Shown: in pieces, positions 34,814-46,809 of the stretch | Numbering within the stretch: the stretch's first letter is position 1 | How the letters are laid out: the number at the start of each line of letters is the position of its first letter | NCBI RefSeq assembly: GCF_018760785.1 | Contig: NZ_JAHHZO010000005.1 | Coordinates: 186,001-250,000, forward strand | Origin: Rhizobium sp. CSW-27 | Lineage (GTDB): Bacteria; Pseudomonadota; Alphaproteobacteria; Rhizobiales; Rhizobiaceae | DNA: 64,000 bases | Reading direction: 5' to 3' | Position numbers and translations under genes: made by a program | The notes under the pieces: generated by a model | Told to the model about the DNA's origin: nothing | Databases searched by the model: none | What the model saw: the letters and a program-made list of their open reading frames with translations, nothing else

Positions 34814-36655
34814 ATGGCATCGATCACCCCCATTGCGCAGACCGGCAAGGCCTACACCTATGTCGACCATTCCTATGACGTCATCGTCGTAGGCGCCGGC
34901 GGCGCAGGCCTGCGCGCGACACTCGGCATGGCCGAGCAGGGCTTCAAGACGGCCTGCATCACCAAGGTCTTCCCCACCCGTTCCCACACGGTCGCGGCCC
35001 AGGGTGGCATCGCGGCCTCGCTGCAGAACATGACGCCGGACAGCTGGCAGTGGCACCTTTACGACACCGTGAAGGGCTCCGACTGGCTGGGCGACGTGGA
35101 CGCCATGCAGTACATGGTCATGGAAGCGCCGAAGGCGGTCTATGAGCTGGAACATTACGGCGTGCCCTTTTCCCGTAATGAAGAGGGCAAGATCTACCAG
35201 CGGCCGTTCGGCGGCCACATGCAGAATTTCGGCGCCGGCCCGCCGGTGCAGCGCACCTGTGCGGCGGCCGACCGTACCGGTCACGCCATCCTGCACACGC
35301 TCTACGGCCAGTCGCTGAAGAACAATGCCGAATTCTTCATCGAATATTTCGCCATCGACCTCATCATGTCCGATGACGGACGCTGCACCGGCGTCGTCGC
35401 CTGGAACCTCGATGACGGCACCATCCACCGCTTCGCGGCCAAGATGGTGGTTCTGGCGACCGGCGGTTACGGCCGCGCCTATTTCTCGGCAACGTCCGCC
35501 CATACCTGCACCGGCGACGGCGGCGGCATGGTGGCGCGTGCCGGCCTGCCGCTGCAGGACATGGAATTCGTGCAGTTCCACCCGACCGGCATCTACGGGT
35601 CGGGCTGCCTGATCACCGAAGGCGCGCGCGGCGAAGGCGGCTATCTCGTCAACTCCGAAGGCGAGCGCTTCATGGAGCGCTATGCGCCGTCCGCAAAGGA
35701 CCTTGCCTCGCGTGACGTCGTCTCGCGCTGCATGACGCTGGAAATCCGCGAGGGCCGTGGCGTCGGCAAGAACAAGGACCACATCTTCCTGCATCTCGAT
35801 CATCTGGATCCGGCGGTTCTGCACGAGCGCCTGCCGGGCATTTCGGAAAGCGCCAAGATCTTCGCCGGCGTGGACGTCACCCGCGAACCGATCCCGGTGC
35901 TGCCGACCGTTCACTACAACATGGGCGGCATTCCGACCAATTACTGGGGCGAAGTGCTGAATGCCGACAGCGAAAATCCGGAACGGCTGCTGCCGGGCCT
36001 GATGGCGGTTGGCGAAGCCGGCTGTGCGTCGGTGCACGGCGCCAACCGTCTCGGCTCCAACTCGCTGATCGACCTCGTGGTGTTCGGCCGTGCCGCCGCC
36101 ATCCGCGCCGGCCAGGTCATTGACCGCGCTGCGCCGGTGCCCTCACTCAACACGGTGGCCTGCGACAGGATCATGGACCGCTTCGATGGCCTGCGTCATG
36201 CCTCGGGCGGCACGCCGACGGCGGTGCTTCGCGACAAGATGCAGCGCGCCATGCAGGAAGATGCCGCCGTGTTCCGCACGCAGGAATCGCTCGAAAGCGG
36301 TTGCCGCCGTCTCTCCGAGATCTGGGGCGAGATGAAGGACATCAAGGTCACCGATCGTTCGATGATCTGGAACTCCGATCTGGTCGAAACGCTGGAGCTG
36401 CAGAACCTGATGGCGAACGCCATCACCACCGTCTACAGCGCCGAGGCCCGCAAGGAGAGCCGCGGCAGCCATGCGCGCGAGGATTATACCGAAGGCGCGT
36501 TCGGCGGTCGTGATGACGTCAACTGGCGCAAGCATTCGCTGGCCTGGGTGTCGCCCGAAGGCGAGGTGAAGCTGGACTACCGTCCGGTCCACACCGACCT
36601 GATCGCCGACGGCATCGATCCGGTGAAGATCGAACCGAAGGCACGCGTGTACTGA
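34814..36655 (+). CDS. sdhA: succinate dehydrogenase flavoprotein subunit
   Basis: Catalytic subunit that oxidises succinate to fumarate, 613 residues. The FAD dinucleotide fold [11 protein letters not shown] (26-36), the covalent-FAD histidine in [12 protein letters not shown] (His58), the active-site blocks [21 protein letters not shown] and the Cap-domain [12 protein letters not shown] are present, and the C-terminus is of normal length. It would normally be followed directly by sdhB, but here a glycosyltransferase gene begins 2 bp after its stop. Confidence 0.97.
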   Translation: MASITPIAQTGKAYTYVDHSYDVIVVGAGGAGLRATLGMAEQGFKTACITKVFPTRSHTVAAQGGIAASLQNMTPDSWQWHLYDTVKGSDWLGDVDAMQYMVMEAPKAVYELEHYGVPFSRNEEGKIYQRPFGGHMQNFGAGPPVQRTCAAADRTGHAILHTLYGQSLKNNAEFFIEYFAIDLIMSDDGRCTGVVAWNLDDGTIHRFAAKMVVLATGGYGRAYFSATSAHTCTGDGGGMVARAGLPLQDMEFVQFHPTGIYGSGCLITEGARGEGGYLVNSEGERFMERYAPSAKDLASRDVVSRCMTLEIREGRGVGKNKDHIFLHLDHLDPAVLHERLPGISESAKIFAGVDVTREPIPVLPTVHYNMGGIPTNYWGEVLNADSENPERLLPGLMAVGEAGCASVHGANRLGSNSLIDLVVFGRAAAIRAGQVIDRAAPVPSLNTVACDRIMDRFDGLRHASGGTPTAVLRDKMQRAMQEDAAVFRTQESLESGCRRLSEIWGEMKDIKVTDRSMIWNSDLVETLELQNLMANAITTVYSAEARKESRGSHAREDYTEGAFGGRDDVNWRKHSLAWVSPEGEVKLDYRPVHTDLIADGIDPVKIEPKARVY

Positions 36656-36657
36656 CG

Positions 36658-37584
36658 ATGAACCTGGTGGCCTCTCCGATCGATGCGACGACGATCGCTC
36701 CCGGCGGGAGGCCCCTCGGGCTGTTTGCCATCAACCTCGACCGTTCGCCGGATCGCTGGGCCGCAATCGAACGCGGTTTTTCCGGCATGCCCTGGCCGAT
36801 CCATCGGGTGCGGGCGGTCGATGCGCGCGGCGACGCGGCCGAGGTGCTGGCGGTGCGGGGAACCTCGCTTGCCTATCCGCCGGAAGCGGTCGGCTGGAAC
36901 GCACACCGCAACCGGTTGTTCATGCTGACGGAAGAGGCCTGCCTCTGCGGCCATGTGATGGCCTGGCGGCAGTTTCTCGCCTCGGATTTCCGCCATGCGA
37001 TCGTGCTGGAAGACGATGCGGTGCCGCTCGCCGGCTTCGAACCGGTGGTGAGCCAGTTGCTGAGCGACGGTTTCGACGCCGACGTGGTGAAGCTCGAGGG
37101 TATCTATCGCCAGGGTGGCCGCAAGGCGATCGAGGTGGCGCGGCTCCGGGATCACCGGCTGGTGCGCTCGCTGCGGCCGGTCTCGGGGGCGGCAGCCTAT
37201 CTCGTGACGCGGCCTGCGGCCGAACGGCTGCTGGCGCGGATCGGCAAGGCGCTGATCCCCACGGACGATTTTCTGTGGGCGCCGTCCTGGCACGGACTGA
37301 AGGTGGCGGATGTCTCTCCCTTCATCGCCATGCAGTCGGGCGCGGCAAGCGTGATCGCGACGAGCCTGAAGGCGAAGAAGGCCGGCGGGCGAAAGTCCGC
37401 GCTGCGTGGTTTTGCCATGTCGCTGCAGCGTCTGGCGGAGCGGCTGTCGCTCTACTGGATGGCCTGCCAGGGGCGGCCTCACACTCTTTTGACTGCAACC
37501 ATGGCGCCGTGGGTGCCGGATGACTATAACCTAGGAAACAGAACGGCGGTGATCGCCGAGGATCGAAGGTCCAGCAATGGTTGA
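36658..37584 (+). CDS. glycosyltransferase family 25 (LPS-type), inserted between sdhA and sdhB
   Basis: A 308-residue member of GT25, whose known members add galactose or glucose to lipooligosaccharide. It has [10 protein letters not shown] (about 25-34), the nucleotide-sugar/metal motif VLEDDAVP (about 118-125) and [12 protein letters not shown]; a small C-terminal extension of basic residues follows. No signal peptide, so it is likely cytoplasmic at the inner membrane. The gene starts 2 bp after sdhA and overlaps the first 8 bp of sdhB, making it an integral part of the sdh transcript. Composition matches its neighbours. Confidence 0.85.
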   Translation: MNLVASPIDATTIAPGGRPLGLFAINLDRSPDRWAAIERGFSGMPWPIHRVRAVDARGDAAEVLAVRGTSLAYPPEAVGWNAHRNRLFMLTEEACLCGHVMAWRQFLASDFRHAIVLEDDAVPLAGFEPVVSQLLSDGFDADVVKLEGIYRQGGRKAIEVARLRDHRLVRSLRPVSGAAAYLVTRPAAERLLARIGKALIPTDDFLWAPSWHGLKVADVSPFIAMQSGAASVIATSLKAKKAGGRKSALRGFAMSLQRLAERLSLYWMACQGRPHTLLTATMAPWVPDDYNLGNRTAVIAEDRRSSNG

Positions 37585-38356
37585 ACTTGCTCTCCCGAAA
37601 AACTCCCAGATGACCGAAGGCAAGACCTGGCCGAAGCCGGCCGGTGCCAAGAACCTCCGGGAATTCCGTATCTATCGCTGGAACCCGGATGACGGCCAGA
37701 ATCCGCGCATCGACACCTATTTCATCGACGTCGATGACTGCGGTCCGATGGTTCTCGACGGTCTGCTCTACATCAAGAACAAGATCGACCCGACGCTGAC
37801 GCTGCGCCGCTCCTGCCGTGAAGGCATCTGCGGTTCCTGCGCCATGAACATCGATGGCGCCAATACGCTCGCCTGCACCAAGGGCATGGACGACGTCAAC
37901 GGCACCGTGAAGATCTATCCGCTGCCGCACATGCCGGTGGTGAAGGACCTCGTGCCGGATCTGACCAATTTCTACGCCCAGCACCGTTCCATCGAGCCCT
38001 GGCTGAAGACGGTCTCGCCGCCGCCGGCCAAGGAATGGAAGCAGAGCCACGAGGATCGCCTGAAGCTCGACGGCCTCTACGAGTGCATCCTGTGCGCCTG
38101 CTGCTCCACCTCCTGTCCGAGCTACTGGTGGAACGGCGACCGTTACCTCGGCCCGGCCGTGCTGCTGCAGGCCTATCGCTGGCTGATCGACAGCCGCGAC
38201 GAGGCCAAGGGCGAGCGTCTGGACAATCTGGAAGATCCCTTCCGTCTCTATCGCTGCCACACCATCATGAACTGCGCCCAGACCTGTCCGAAGGGCCTCA
38301 ATCCCGCCAAGGCGATTGCCGAAATCAAGAAGATGATGGTGGAGCGCCGGGTCTGA
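37577..38356 (+). CDS. sdhB: succinate dehydrogenase iron-sulfur subunit
   Basis: Carries electrons from FAD to ubiquinone, 259 residues. Three cluster motifs are intact: [2Fe-2S] in [13 protein letters not shown] with a later Cys, [4Fe-4S] in [16 protein letters not shown], and [3Fe-4S]/[4Fe-4S] ligands in [15 protein letters not shown]. Its start overlaps the end of the glycosyltransferase gene by 8 bp, so translation of sdhB may depend on that of the inserted gene. Confidence 0.96.
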   Translation: MVELALPKNSQMTEGKTWPKPAGAKNLREFRIYRWNPDDGQNPRIDTYFIDVDDCGPMVLDGLLYIKNKIDPTLTLRRSCREGICGSCAMNIDGANTLACTKGMDDVNGTVKIYPLPHMPVVKDLVPDLTNFYAQHRSIEPWLKTVSPPPAKEWKQSHEDRLKLDGLYECILCACCSTSCPSYWWNGDRYLGPAVLLQAYRWLIDSRDEAKGERLDNLEDPFRLYRCHTIMNCAQTCPKGLNPAKAIAEIKKMMVERRV

Positions 38357-38526
38357 CGCATGACCGATGCGACCCTTGACCTCGCGCAGATGTGTTCCAT
38401 CTGCGTGGGCAAGGGGCCGATCGGCCGTGTTGCCGGGCTTTCGCGGCTTGATTTGACACACCTCTTGGCGATAATTCAGCCGTCCGTTGCGCCCGGGTGC
38501 GGCGCTCGTTGTATGGGAGCTTTGTG

Positions 38527-39060
38527 ATGCAGTTCAGATATGTGGTGACCGGCGTAGCGGTTGCTCTTGCCCTGGCCGGCTGCCAGCGTACATCTTACAA
38601 TCCCTACAGCAACCTTCCGGGCCCGGCGCCGCTGCAGGCGCAGCCCGTTCCCTCCGTGCAGTCGGGCACGCTCGATGCACCGGTCGCCGGTGACCCTTCG
38701 CAGTTCCCGGCCGCACCCAGCAGCAACACGGCCGTTGCCTCGCTGCCGCCCGGCTCCACCGATGCCCCGGCAACCGCACTCGATGTCACCAAGGAATCCA
38801 TGGTGGGCAACTGGCGCGTCACCAGCGCCGGCACGACCTGCGACATGTTCCTGACGCTGACCAATCTCGGCAGCGGATCGCGCGGCGGTACCCGCGGCTG
38901 CGTCGGCGACCTGACGACCATGGGGTCCTGGGAAGTCAACGGCAAGACCGTCCTGTTCAAGAGCCGCGCCGGCGACGTCATCGCCCGCGTCTACAAGAGT
39001 GCCGACACCCGCTTCGACGGCACGACCAATTCCGGACAGCCCGTCAGCCTCTCCCGCTAA
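38527..39060 (+). CDS. Omp19-like outer-membrane lipoprotein (AprI/Inh protease-inhibitor domain)
   Basis: A 177-residue lipoprotein with lipobox LAGC (Cys19), a proline/alanine-rich linker (about 20-85) and a C-terminal AprI/Inh-type beta-barrel domain containing GSWEVNGK and the ending [16 protein letters not shown]. The linker and end match Brucella Omp19, a protease inhibitor and surface antigen. Domain cysteines (TTCDMF and RGCVGD) would form the disulfide. It probably protects the envelope from proteases; that is by family. Confidence 0.85.
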   Translation: MQFRYVVTGVAVALALAGCQRTSYNPYSNLPGPAPLQAQPVPSVQSGTLDAPVAGDPSQFPAAPSSNTAVASLPPGSTDAPATALDVTKESMVGNWRVTSAGTTCDMFLTLTNLGSGSRGGTRGCVGDLTTMGSWEVNGKTVLFKSRAGDVIARVYKSADTRFDGTTNSGQPVSLSR

Positions 39061-39108
39061 GCCATCGGGCGGAAGGGCGCTGCCTTTCCGCCGCAAGGGG
39101 CGCGTCGC

Positions 39109-40275
39109 ATGGAATCCCTTCCCGATTACAATCACAGCGTCGGCGACGAGCTGAAAGCCATGGTCGCCGCCGGCACGCTGACGCTCGACAAGGCACAGCT
39201 TGGTGTCGCGGAGCGTCTCGACCGGGTGCTGTCGGCACTGCGTGAACAGCGGCCGGCCAAGAAGAGCAGCGTTCTCGGCTGGCTGTTTGCCAAGCAGAGC
39301 AAGCGGCGCGAGGCCGGCATTCGCGGCCTCTATGTCTATGGCTCCGTCGGTCGCGGCAAGACCATGCTGATGGACATGTTCTTTGCCAAGGCGCCGGTGG
39401 CAAGGAAACGCCGCTGCCATTTTCACGAATTCATGGCAGACGTGCATGCCCGCATCCATGCCCATCGCCAGAAGCTGAAGGCGGGCGAGACGAAGCAGGC
39501 CGATCCCGTGCCTCCGGTGGCGGCGGATCTGTTTGCCGAGGCCGAACTGCTGTGCTTCGACGAATTTTCCGTGACAGACATCGCCGATGCGATGATCCTC
39601 GGCCGGCTGTTCACCGAGCTTTTCTCCCTCGGCTGCGTGCTGGTGGCCACTTCCAATGTGGCGCCGGACGATCTCTATCGGGAGGGGCTGAACCGCAGCC
39701 TGTTCCTGCCCTTCCTCGATCTGCTGAAACGCTATGTCGATGTCACGACGCTCGACTCGCCGACCGACTACCGCATGGAGAAGCTGGCAAGCCTGCCGGT
39801 CTATCTGACGCCGCTTACCGGCGAGACTTCGGTCGCCATGGAGGCGGCCTGGCATCAGGTGACCGACGGTGCCAGGACGGCGCCCTCCGAAATCCCGCGC
39901 AAGGGCCGCGTCATCCGCGTTCCCTGTGCCGCCGGTCGTGCGGCGCGCTTCAGCTTTGCCGATCTCTGCGAAAATCCGCTGGGTGCTGCCGACTATCTCG
40001 AAATTGCCGCCCGCTACGATGTCGTCTTCATCGAAGGCGTGCCGTTGCTGGGTCCGGAAAAACGCAACCAGACGAAACGTTTCATCAATCTCGTCGATGC
40101 ACTCTACGACAAGACGGTGCGTCTCTTCGTGACGGCGGCGGCCACGCCTGACGCACTGCTGACAGAAAGGCGTGGTACCGAAGGCTTCGAGTTTGACCGG
40201 ACGATTTCCCGCCTGTTCGAAATGCGCAGCCCGGACTATCTGAGCCTGCATCACGAAAAGCGGCGCGGAACTTAA
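39109..40275 (+). CDS. zapE: cell division protein ZapE / AFG1-like ATPase
   Basis: AAA-type ATPase of 388 residues. Walker A GSVGRGKT (78-85), Walker B LLCFDEFSVTDIADAM, sensor region ATSNVAPDDLY and a late RRGTEGFEFDRTISRLFEM are present. E. coli ZapE binds FtsZ under stress; mitochondrial AFG1 handles respiratory-chain assembly. Its position directly upstream of mdh-sucCDAB, as in other rhizobia, makes a link to respiratory proteins equally plausible. Confidence 0.92.
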   Translation: MESLPDYNHSVGDELKAMVAAGTLTLDKAQLGVAERLDRVLSALREQRPAKKSSVLGWLFAKQSKRREAGIRGLYVYGSVGRGKTMLMDMFFAKAPVARKRRCHFHEFMADVHARIHAHRQKLKAGETKQADPVPPVAADLFAEAELLCFDEFSVTDIADAMILGRLFTELFSLGCVLVATSNVAPDDLYREGLNRSLFLPFLDLLKRYVDVTTLDSPTDYRMEKLASLPVYLTPLTGETSVAMEAAWHQVTDGARTAPSEIPRKGRVIRVPCAAGRAARFSFADLCENPLGAADYLEIAARYDVVFIEGVPLLGPEKRNQTKRFINLVDALYDKTVRLFVTAAATPDALLTERRGTEGFEFDRTISRLFEMRSPDYLSLHHEKRRGT

Positions 40276-40288
40276 CGTTTTCTTGAGC

Positions 40289-40316
40289 AAAATTCTTACG
40301 TTTACGTAAGAATTTT
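40289..40316. repeat. perfect palindrome between zapE and mdh
   Basis: Thirteen-base arms (40289-40301 and 40304-40316) separated by TT, centred on TTACG/CGTAA. It starts 13 bp after the zapE stop and ends 135 bp before the mdh start. Such near-perfect symmetry with a 2-base centre favours a protein-binding operator; a few T after the right arm also allow a weak terminator role. Confidence 0.6.
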
Positions 40317-40436
40317 TGTATCTAACCGTTTGAAAATGCTACGCTCAAAATAATCGGTTGCCATTTTTCGGCACAAGGGCTATGCGATGGGCCGAAACCG
40401 GTCGACAGATCGCATGCCGGCCGTGCATTCCAATAG

Positions 40437-41414
<978 letters not shown>

Positions 41415-41449
41415 TCGCGCCCCAAGGCCCAGAACCCAAGGACCAGACG

Positions 41450-42643
<1,194 letters not shown>

Positions 42644-42662
42644 TTGAAGGACCGGAGCGACA

Positions 42663-43565
42663 ATGTCCATTCTTGTTAACAAGAACACCAAGGTCCTCGT
42701 ACAGGGCCTGACCGGCAAGACCGGCACCTTCCACACCGAACAGGCGCTCGCCTATTATGGCACGCAGATGGTCGGCGGCATCCACCCGAAGAAGGGCGGC
42801 GAAACCTGGACTGGTTCCAAGGGCGAGAGCCTCCCGATCTTCGCTTCCGTTGCCGAAGGCAAGGAAAAGACCGGCGCCGATGCGACCGTGATCTACGTTC
42901 CGCCGGCAGGCGCCGCCGACGCGATCATCGAAGCCATCGATGCGGAAATCCCGTTCATCACCTGCATCACCGAGGGTATCCCGGTCATGGACATGGTGCG
43001 CGTGAAGGCCAAGCTCGACAAGTCGAAGTCGCGCCTGCTCGGCCCGAACTGCCCGGGCATCTTGACGCCGGAAGAATGCAAGATCGGCATCATGCCGGGC
43101 TCCATCTTCCGCAAGGGTTCGGTCGGTATCGTTTCGCGCTCCGGCACGCTGACCTATGAAGCCGTTTTCCAGACCTCCAACGAAGGCCTTGGCCAGACGA
43201 CGGCTGTCGGCATCGGCGGCGACCCGGTCAAGGGCACCGAGTTCATCGACGTGCTGGAAATGTTCCTCGCCGACGAAGCCACCACCTCGATCATCATGAT
43301 CGGCGAAATCGGTGGTTCGGCTGAGGAAGATGCAGCACAGTTCCTGATCGACGAAGCCAAGAAGGGCCGCAAGAAGCCGATGGCTGGCTTCATCGCGGGC
43401 CGCACCGCTCCGAAGGGCCGCACCATGGGTCACGCCGGTGCAGTTGTCTCCGGCGGCAAGGGCGACGCCGAATCCAAGATTGCCGCGATGGAAGCGGCCG
43501 GCATCAAGGTATCGCCCTCTCCGGCGCGCCTCGGCAAGACGCTGGTTGAAGTCCTCAAGGGCTGA
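42663..43565 (+). CDS. sucD: succinyl-CoA synthetase (ADP-forming), alpha subunit
   Basis: CoA-binding and phosphohistidine subunit, 300 residues. [16 protein letters not shown], the GPNCPG motif and the phosphorylated histidine in [14 protein letters not shown] (about 257) are present. It is followed by a 187-bp gap with a stable hairpin before sucA, so sucA expression may be set separately from sucCD. Confidence 0.97.
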   Translation: MSILVNKNTKVLVQGLTGKTGTFHTEQALAYYGTQMVGGIHPKKGGETWTGSKGESLPIFASVAEGKEKTGADATVIYVPPAGAADAIIEAIDAEIPFITCITEGIPVMDMVRVKAKLDKSKSRLLGPNCPGILTPEECKIGIMPGSIFRKGSVGIVSRSGTLTYEAVFQTSNEGLGQTTAVGIGGDPVKGTEFIDVLEMFLADEATTSIIMIGEIGGSAEEDAAQFLIDEAKKGRKKPMAGFIAGRTAPKGRTMGHAGAVVSGGKGDAESKIAAMEAAGIKVSPSPARLGKTLVEVLKG

Positions 43566-43595
43566 GGCCACATAAGTACGAGCTGATAAGCTCCG

Positions 43596-43625
43596 GGCAG
43601 GCGAATCAGGAAAGGTTCGCCTGCC
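43596..43625 (+). promoter_or_regulatory. stable hairpin between sucD and sucA
   Basis: Perfect 10-bp arms GGCAGGCGAA (43596-43605) and TTCGCCTGCC (43616-43625) with a 10-base loop, preceded by a small hairpin GAGCT-GATA-AGCTC (43580-43593). No T-run follows. It could be a processing or attenuation element controlling sucAB relative to sucCD. Confidence 0.55.
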
Positions 43626-43752
43626 TCTGTCGCAAGTGGGAATGGTTCGTCCTTCCGGCGTGGCGATGACGAATGCAAGCGACGGTCGGCGCTTTCCAAG
43701 ATCCGGCCCCCAATTACGTCAGGAGGCGGGCGTTCAGGCCCGCATGAAGATC

Positions 43753-46749
43753 ATGGCACGGCAAGAAGCCAACGAGCAGTTTCTCATCACCTCGTTCCTC
43801 GACGGCGCGAATGCGGCCTATATCGAGCAGCTCTATGCTCGGTACGAGGAAGATCCCAATTCGGTCGGTCCCGAATGGCAATCCTTCTTCAAGGCGCTGG
43901 GCGACAATCCGGACGACGTGAAGAAGGCGGCGACCGGTGCCTCCTGGCAGCGCAAGAACTGGCCGATCCCGGCCAATGGCGAACTCGTCTCGGCGCTCGA
44001 CGGCAACTGGCCGGTAGTCGAGAAGGCCATCGAGAAGAAGGTTCAGGCCAAGGCCGAGGCAACTGCTGCCGCCGCCGGCAAGCCGGTCGATCCGGCCGCC
44101 GTGCTGCAGGCGACGCGTGACAGCGTGCGCGCCATCATGATGATCCGCGCCTATCGCATGCGCGGCCACCTGCATGCCAAGCTCGACCCGCTGGGTCTGG
44201 CCGCACCGGTCGAGGACTATAACGAGCTGTCGCCGACGGCCTATGGCTTCACCGAAGCCGATTACGACCGCAAGATCTTCATCGACAACGTGCTTGGTCT
44301 CGAATACGCGACCATCCGCGAAATGCTGGACATCCTGCAGCGCACCTACTGCTCGACGCTCGGCGTCGAATTCATGCACATCTCCAACCCCGAGGAGAAG
44401 GCCTGGATCCAGGAGCGCATCGAAGGCCCCGGCAAGGGCGTCGAATTCACGCCGAACGGCAAGAAGGCGATCCTGCAGAAGCTGGTCGAGGCCGAAGGCT
44501 TCGAGCAGTTCATCGACGTCAAGTACAAGGGCACCAAGCGTTTCGGCCTCGACGGCGGCGAATCGCTGATCCCGGCGCTGGAACAGATCATCAAGCGCGG
44601 CGGCCAGGACGGCATGGAAGAGATCGTTCTCGGCATGGCCCATCGCGGCCGCCTGAACGTCCTGACCAACGTCATGCACAAGCCGCACCGCGCCGTCTTC
44701 CATGAATTCAAGGGCGGCTCCTTCAAGCCCGATGAAGTCGAAGGCTCCGGCGACGTGAAGTACCATCTCGGTGCCTCGTCCGACCGCGAATTCGACGGCA
44801 ACAAGGTTCACCTGTCGCTGACGGCGAACCCCTCGCATCTGGAAATCGTCAACCCGGTCGTCATGGGCAAGGCCCGCGCCAAGCAGGACATGCTGGCCAA
44901 GGTGTGGGATGGCGATGTCATTCCGCTCAAGGAGCGCGCCAAGGTTCTGCCGCTGCTGATCCATGGCGATGCGGCCTTCGCCGGCCAGGGCGTGGTTGCC
45001 GAAATCCTCGGCCTGTCCGGCCTTCGCGGCCACCGCGTTGCCGGCACGATGCACGTCATCATCAACAACCAGATCGGCTTCACCACGAACCCGGCCTATT
45101 CGCGCTCTTCGCCCTATCCGTCGGATGTGGCCAAGATGATCGAGGCCCCGATCTTCCACGTCAATGGCGACGATCCGGAAGCGGTCACCTATGCCGCCAA
45201 GATCGCCACCGAATTCCGCATGAAGTTCCACAAGCCGGTCGTGGTGGACATGTTCTGCTACCGCCGCTTCGGCCATAACGAAGGCGACGAGCCGGCGTTC
45301 ACCCAGCCGAAGATGTACAAGGTCATCCGCGCCCACAAGACGGTGACCGAGCTTTATGCCGAGCGCCTGATCTCCGAAGGCCTGATCACCGACGGCGAAT
45401 TCCAGAAGATGAAGGCCGACTGGCGCGCGCATCTGGAGCAGGAATTCGAAGCCGGCCAGAGCTACAAGCCGAACAAGGCCGACTGGCTCGACGGCCAGTG
45501 GTCCGGCCTGCGTTCGGCCGACAATGCCGACGAGCAGCGCCGCGGCAAGACCGCCGTGCCGATGAAGAGCCTTAAGGAGATCGGCCGCAAGCTGTCCACG
45601 GTTCCGGATGGCTTCAATGCGCACCGCACGATCAAGCGCTTCATGGAAAACCGCGCGCAGATGATCGAGACCGGCGAAGGCATCGACTGGGCCATGGCCG
45701 AGGCGCTCGCCTTCGGTTCGCTGGTCACCGAAGGTCACAAGGTTCGCCTGTCCGGCCAGGATTGCGAACGCGGCACCTTCTCGCAGCGTCATTCGGTTCT
45801 CTACGATCAGGAGACCGAAGAGCGCTACATCCCGCTCGCCAACCTCGCGCCGAACCAGGCACGCTACGAAGTCATCAATTCGATGCTGTCGGAAGAGGCG
45901 GTTCTCGGCTTCGAATACGGTTATTCGCTCGCCCGCCCGAATGCGCTGACGCTGTGGGAAGCCCAGTTCGGTGACTTTGCCAACGGTGCACAGGTGGTGT
46001 TCGACCAGTTCATCTCCTCGGGTGAACGCAAGTGGCTGCGCATGTCCGGTCTCGTCTGCCTTCTGCCGCATGGTTATGAAGGTCAGGGTCCGGAACACTC
46101 CTCGGCCCGTCTGGAGCGCTTCCTCCAGCTTTGCGCCGAAGACAACATGCAGGTTGCCAACGTCACGACGCCGGCCAACTACTTCCACATCCTGCGCCGC
46201 CAGATGAAGCGCGATTTCCGCAAGCCGCTCGTGCTGATGACGCCGAAGTCGCTGCTGCGTCACAAGCGCGCCACCTCGACGCTTGCGGAAATGGCGGGCG
46301 AAAGCTCGTTCCACCGTCTGCTGTGGGACGATGCGGAAGTGATCAAGGACGGCCCGGTCAAGCTGCAGAAGGATGCCAAGATCCGTCGCGTCGTGATGTG
46401 CACCGGCAAGGTCTATTACGACCTTCTGGAAGAGCGCGAAAAGCGCGGCATCGACGACATCTACCTGCTGCGCATCGAACAGCTCTATCCGTTCCCGGCC
46501 AAGGCGCTCATCAACGAGCTTTCCCGCTTCCGCCATGCCGAAATGGTCTGGTGCCAGGAAGAGCCGAAGAACATGGGCGCCTGGGCCTTCATCGACCCGT
46601 ACCTGGAATGGGTTCTGGCGCATATCGATGCCAAGTATCAGCGCGTCCGCTACACGGGCCGCCCGGCTGCCGCCTCGCCGGCAACCGGCCTGATGTCGAA
46701 GCATCTCGCCCAGCTCGAAGCCTTCCTCGAAGACGCGCTCGGCGGCTGA
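43753..46749 (+). CDS. sucA: 2-oxoglutarate dehydrogenase E1 component
   Basis: Thiamin-diphosphate-dependent decarboxylase of the 2-oxoglutarate dehydrogenase complex, 998 residues. Visible are the N-terminal SFLDGANAAYIEQLYARY, GMAHRGRLNVL, the ThDP region GDAAFAGQGVVAE and NNQIGFTT, FCYRRFGHNEGDEP, and the C-terminal transketolase-like domain with LPHGYEGQGPEHSSARLERFLQL. ATG 43753 gives the standard rhizobial start MARQEANEQF; in-frame ATGs at 43744 and 43636 are possible, the latter unlikely. Confidence 0.97.
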   Translation: MARQEANEQFLITSFLDGANAAYIEQLYARYEEDPNSVGPEWQSFFKALGDNPDDVKKAATGASWQRKNWPIPANGELVSALDGNWPVVEKAIEKKVQAKAEATAAAAGKPVDPAAVLQATRDSVRAIMMIRAYRMRGHLHAKLDPLGLAAPVEDYNELSPTAYGFTEADYDRKIFIDNVLGLEYATIREMLDILQRTYCSTLGVEFMHISNPEEKAWIQERIEGPGKGVEFTPNGKKAILQKLVEAEGFEQFIDVKYKGTKRFGLDGGESLIPALEQIIKRGGQDGMEEIVLGMAHRGRLNVLTNVMHKPHRAVFHEFKGGSFKPDEVEGSGDVKYHLGASSDREFDGNKVHLSLTANPSHLEIVNPVVMGKARAKQDMLAKVWDGDVIPLKERAKVLPLLIHGDAAFAGQGVVAEILGLSGLRGHRVAGTMHVIINNQIGFTTNPAYSRSSPYPSDVAKMIEAPIFHVNGDDPEAVTYAAKIATEFRMKFHKPVVVDMFCYRRFGHNEGDEPAFTQPKMYKVIRAHKTVTELYAERLISEGLITDGEFQKMKADWRAHLEQEFEAGQSYKPNKADWLDGQWSGLRSADNADEQRRGKTAVPMKSLKEIGRKLSTVPDGFNAHRTIKRFMENRAQMIETGEGIDWAMAEALAFGSLVTEGHKVRLSGQDCERGTFSQRHSVLYDQETEERYIPLANLAPNQARYEVINSMLSEEAVLGFEYGYSLARPNALTLWEAQFGDFANGAQVVFDQFISSGERKWLRMSGLVCLLPHGYEGQGPEHSSARLERFLQLCAEDNMQVANVTTPANYFHILRRQMKRDFRKPLVLMTPKSLLRHKRATSTLAEMAGESSFHRLLWDDAEVIKDGPVKLQKDAKIRRVVMCTGKVYYDLLEEREKRGIDDIYLLRIEQLYPFPAKALINELSRFRHAEMVWCQEEPKNMGAWAFIDPYLEWVLAHIDAKYQRVRYTGRPAAASPATGLMSKHLAQLEAFLEDALGG

Positions 46750-46809
46750 TTTCAGCCGCCCCGTCCTCACCTGCGCAACACGATATCGGATTGAAAACGG
46801 AAACAGATC

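Noticed and set aside
36658-37584. Glycosyltransferase as a recent horizontal insertion
   Set aside because: Base and codon use match the neighbours and no repeats flank it; its tight coupling to sdhB argues for long residence.
38453-38475. TTGACA with a following GATAAT as a promoter for the lipoprotein gene
   Set aside because: The boxes are only 11 bases apart, too close for a sigma-70 promoter; TTGACA alone is not enough.
38360-38527. 55-codon ORF with a CxxC-like motif between sdhB and the Omp19-like gene
   Set aside because: No ribosome binding site, no clear conservation signal, and composition like non-coding leader sequence; kept out for lack of support.
40289-40316. Palindrome after zapE as a simple intrinsic terminator
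   Set aside because: AT-rich stem with a 2-base centre and only a short T-run; an operator reading fits better, although termination is not excluded.
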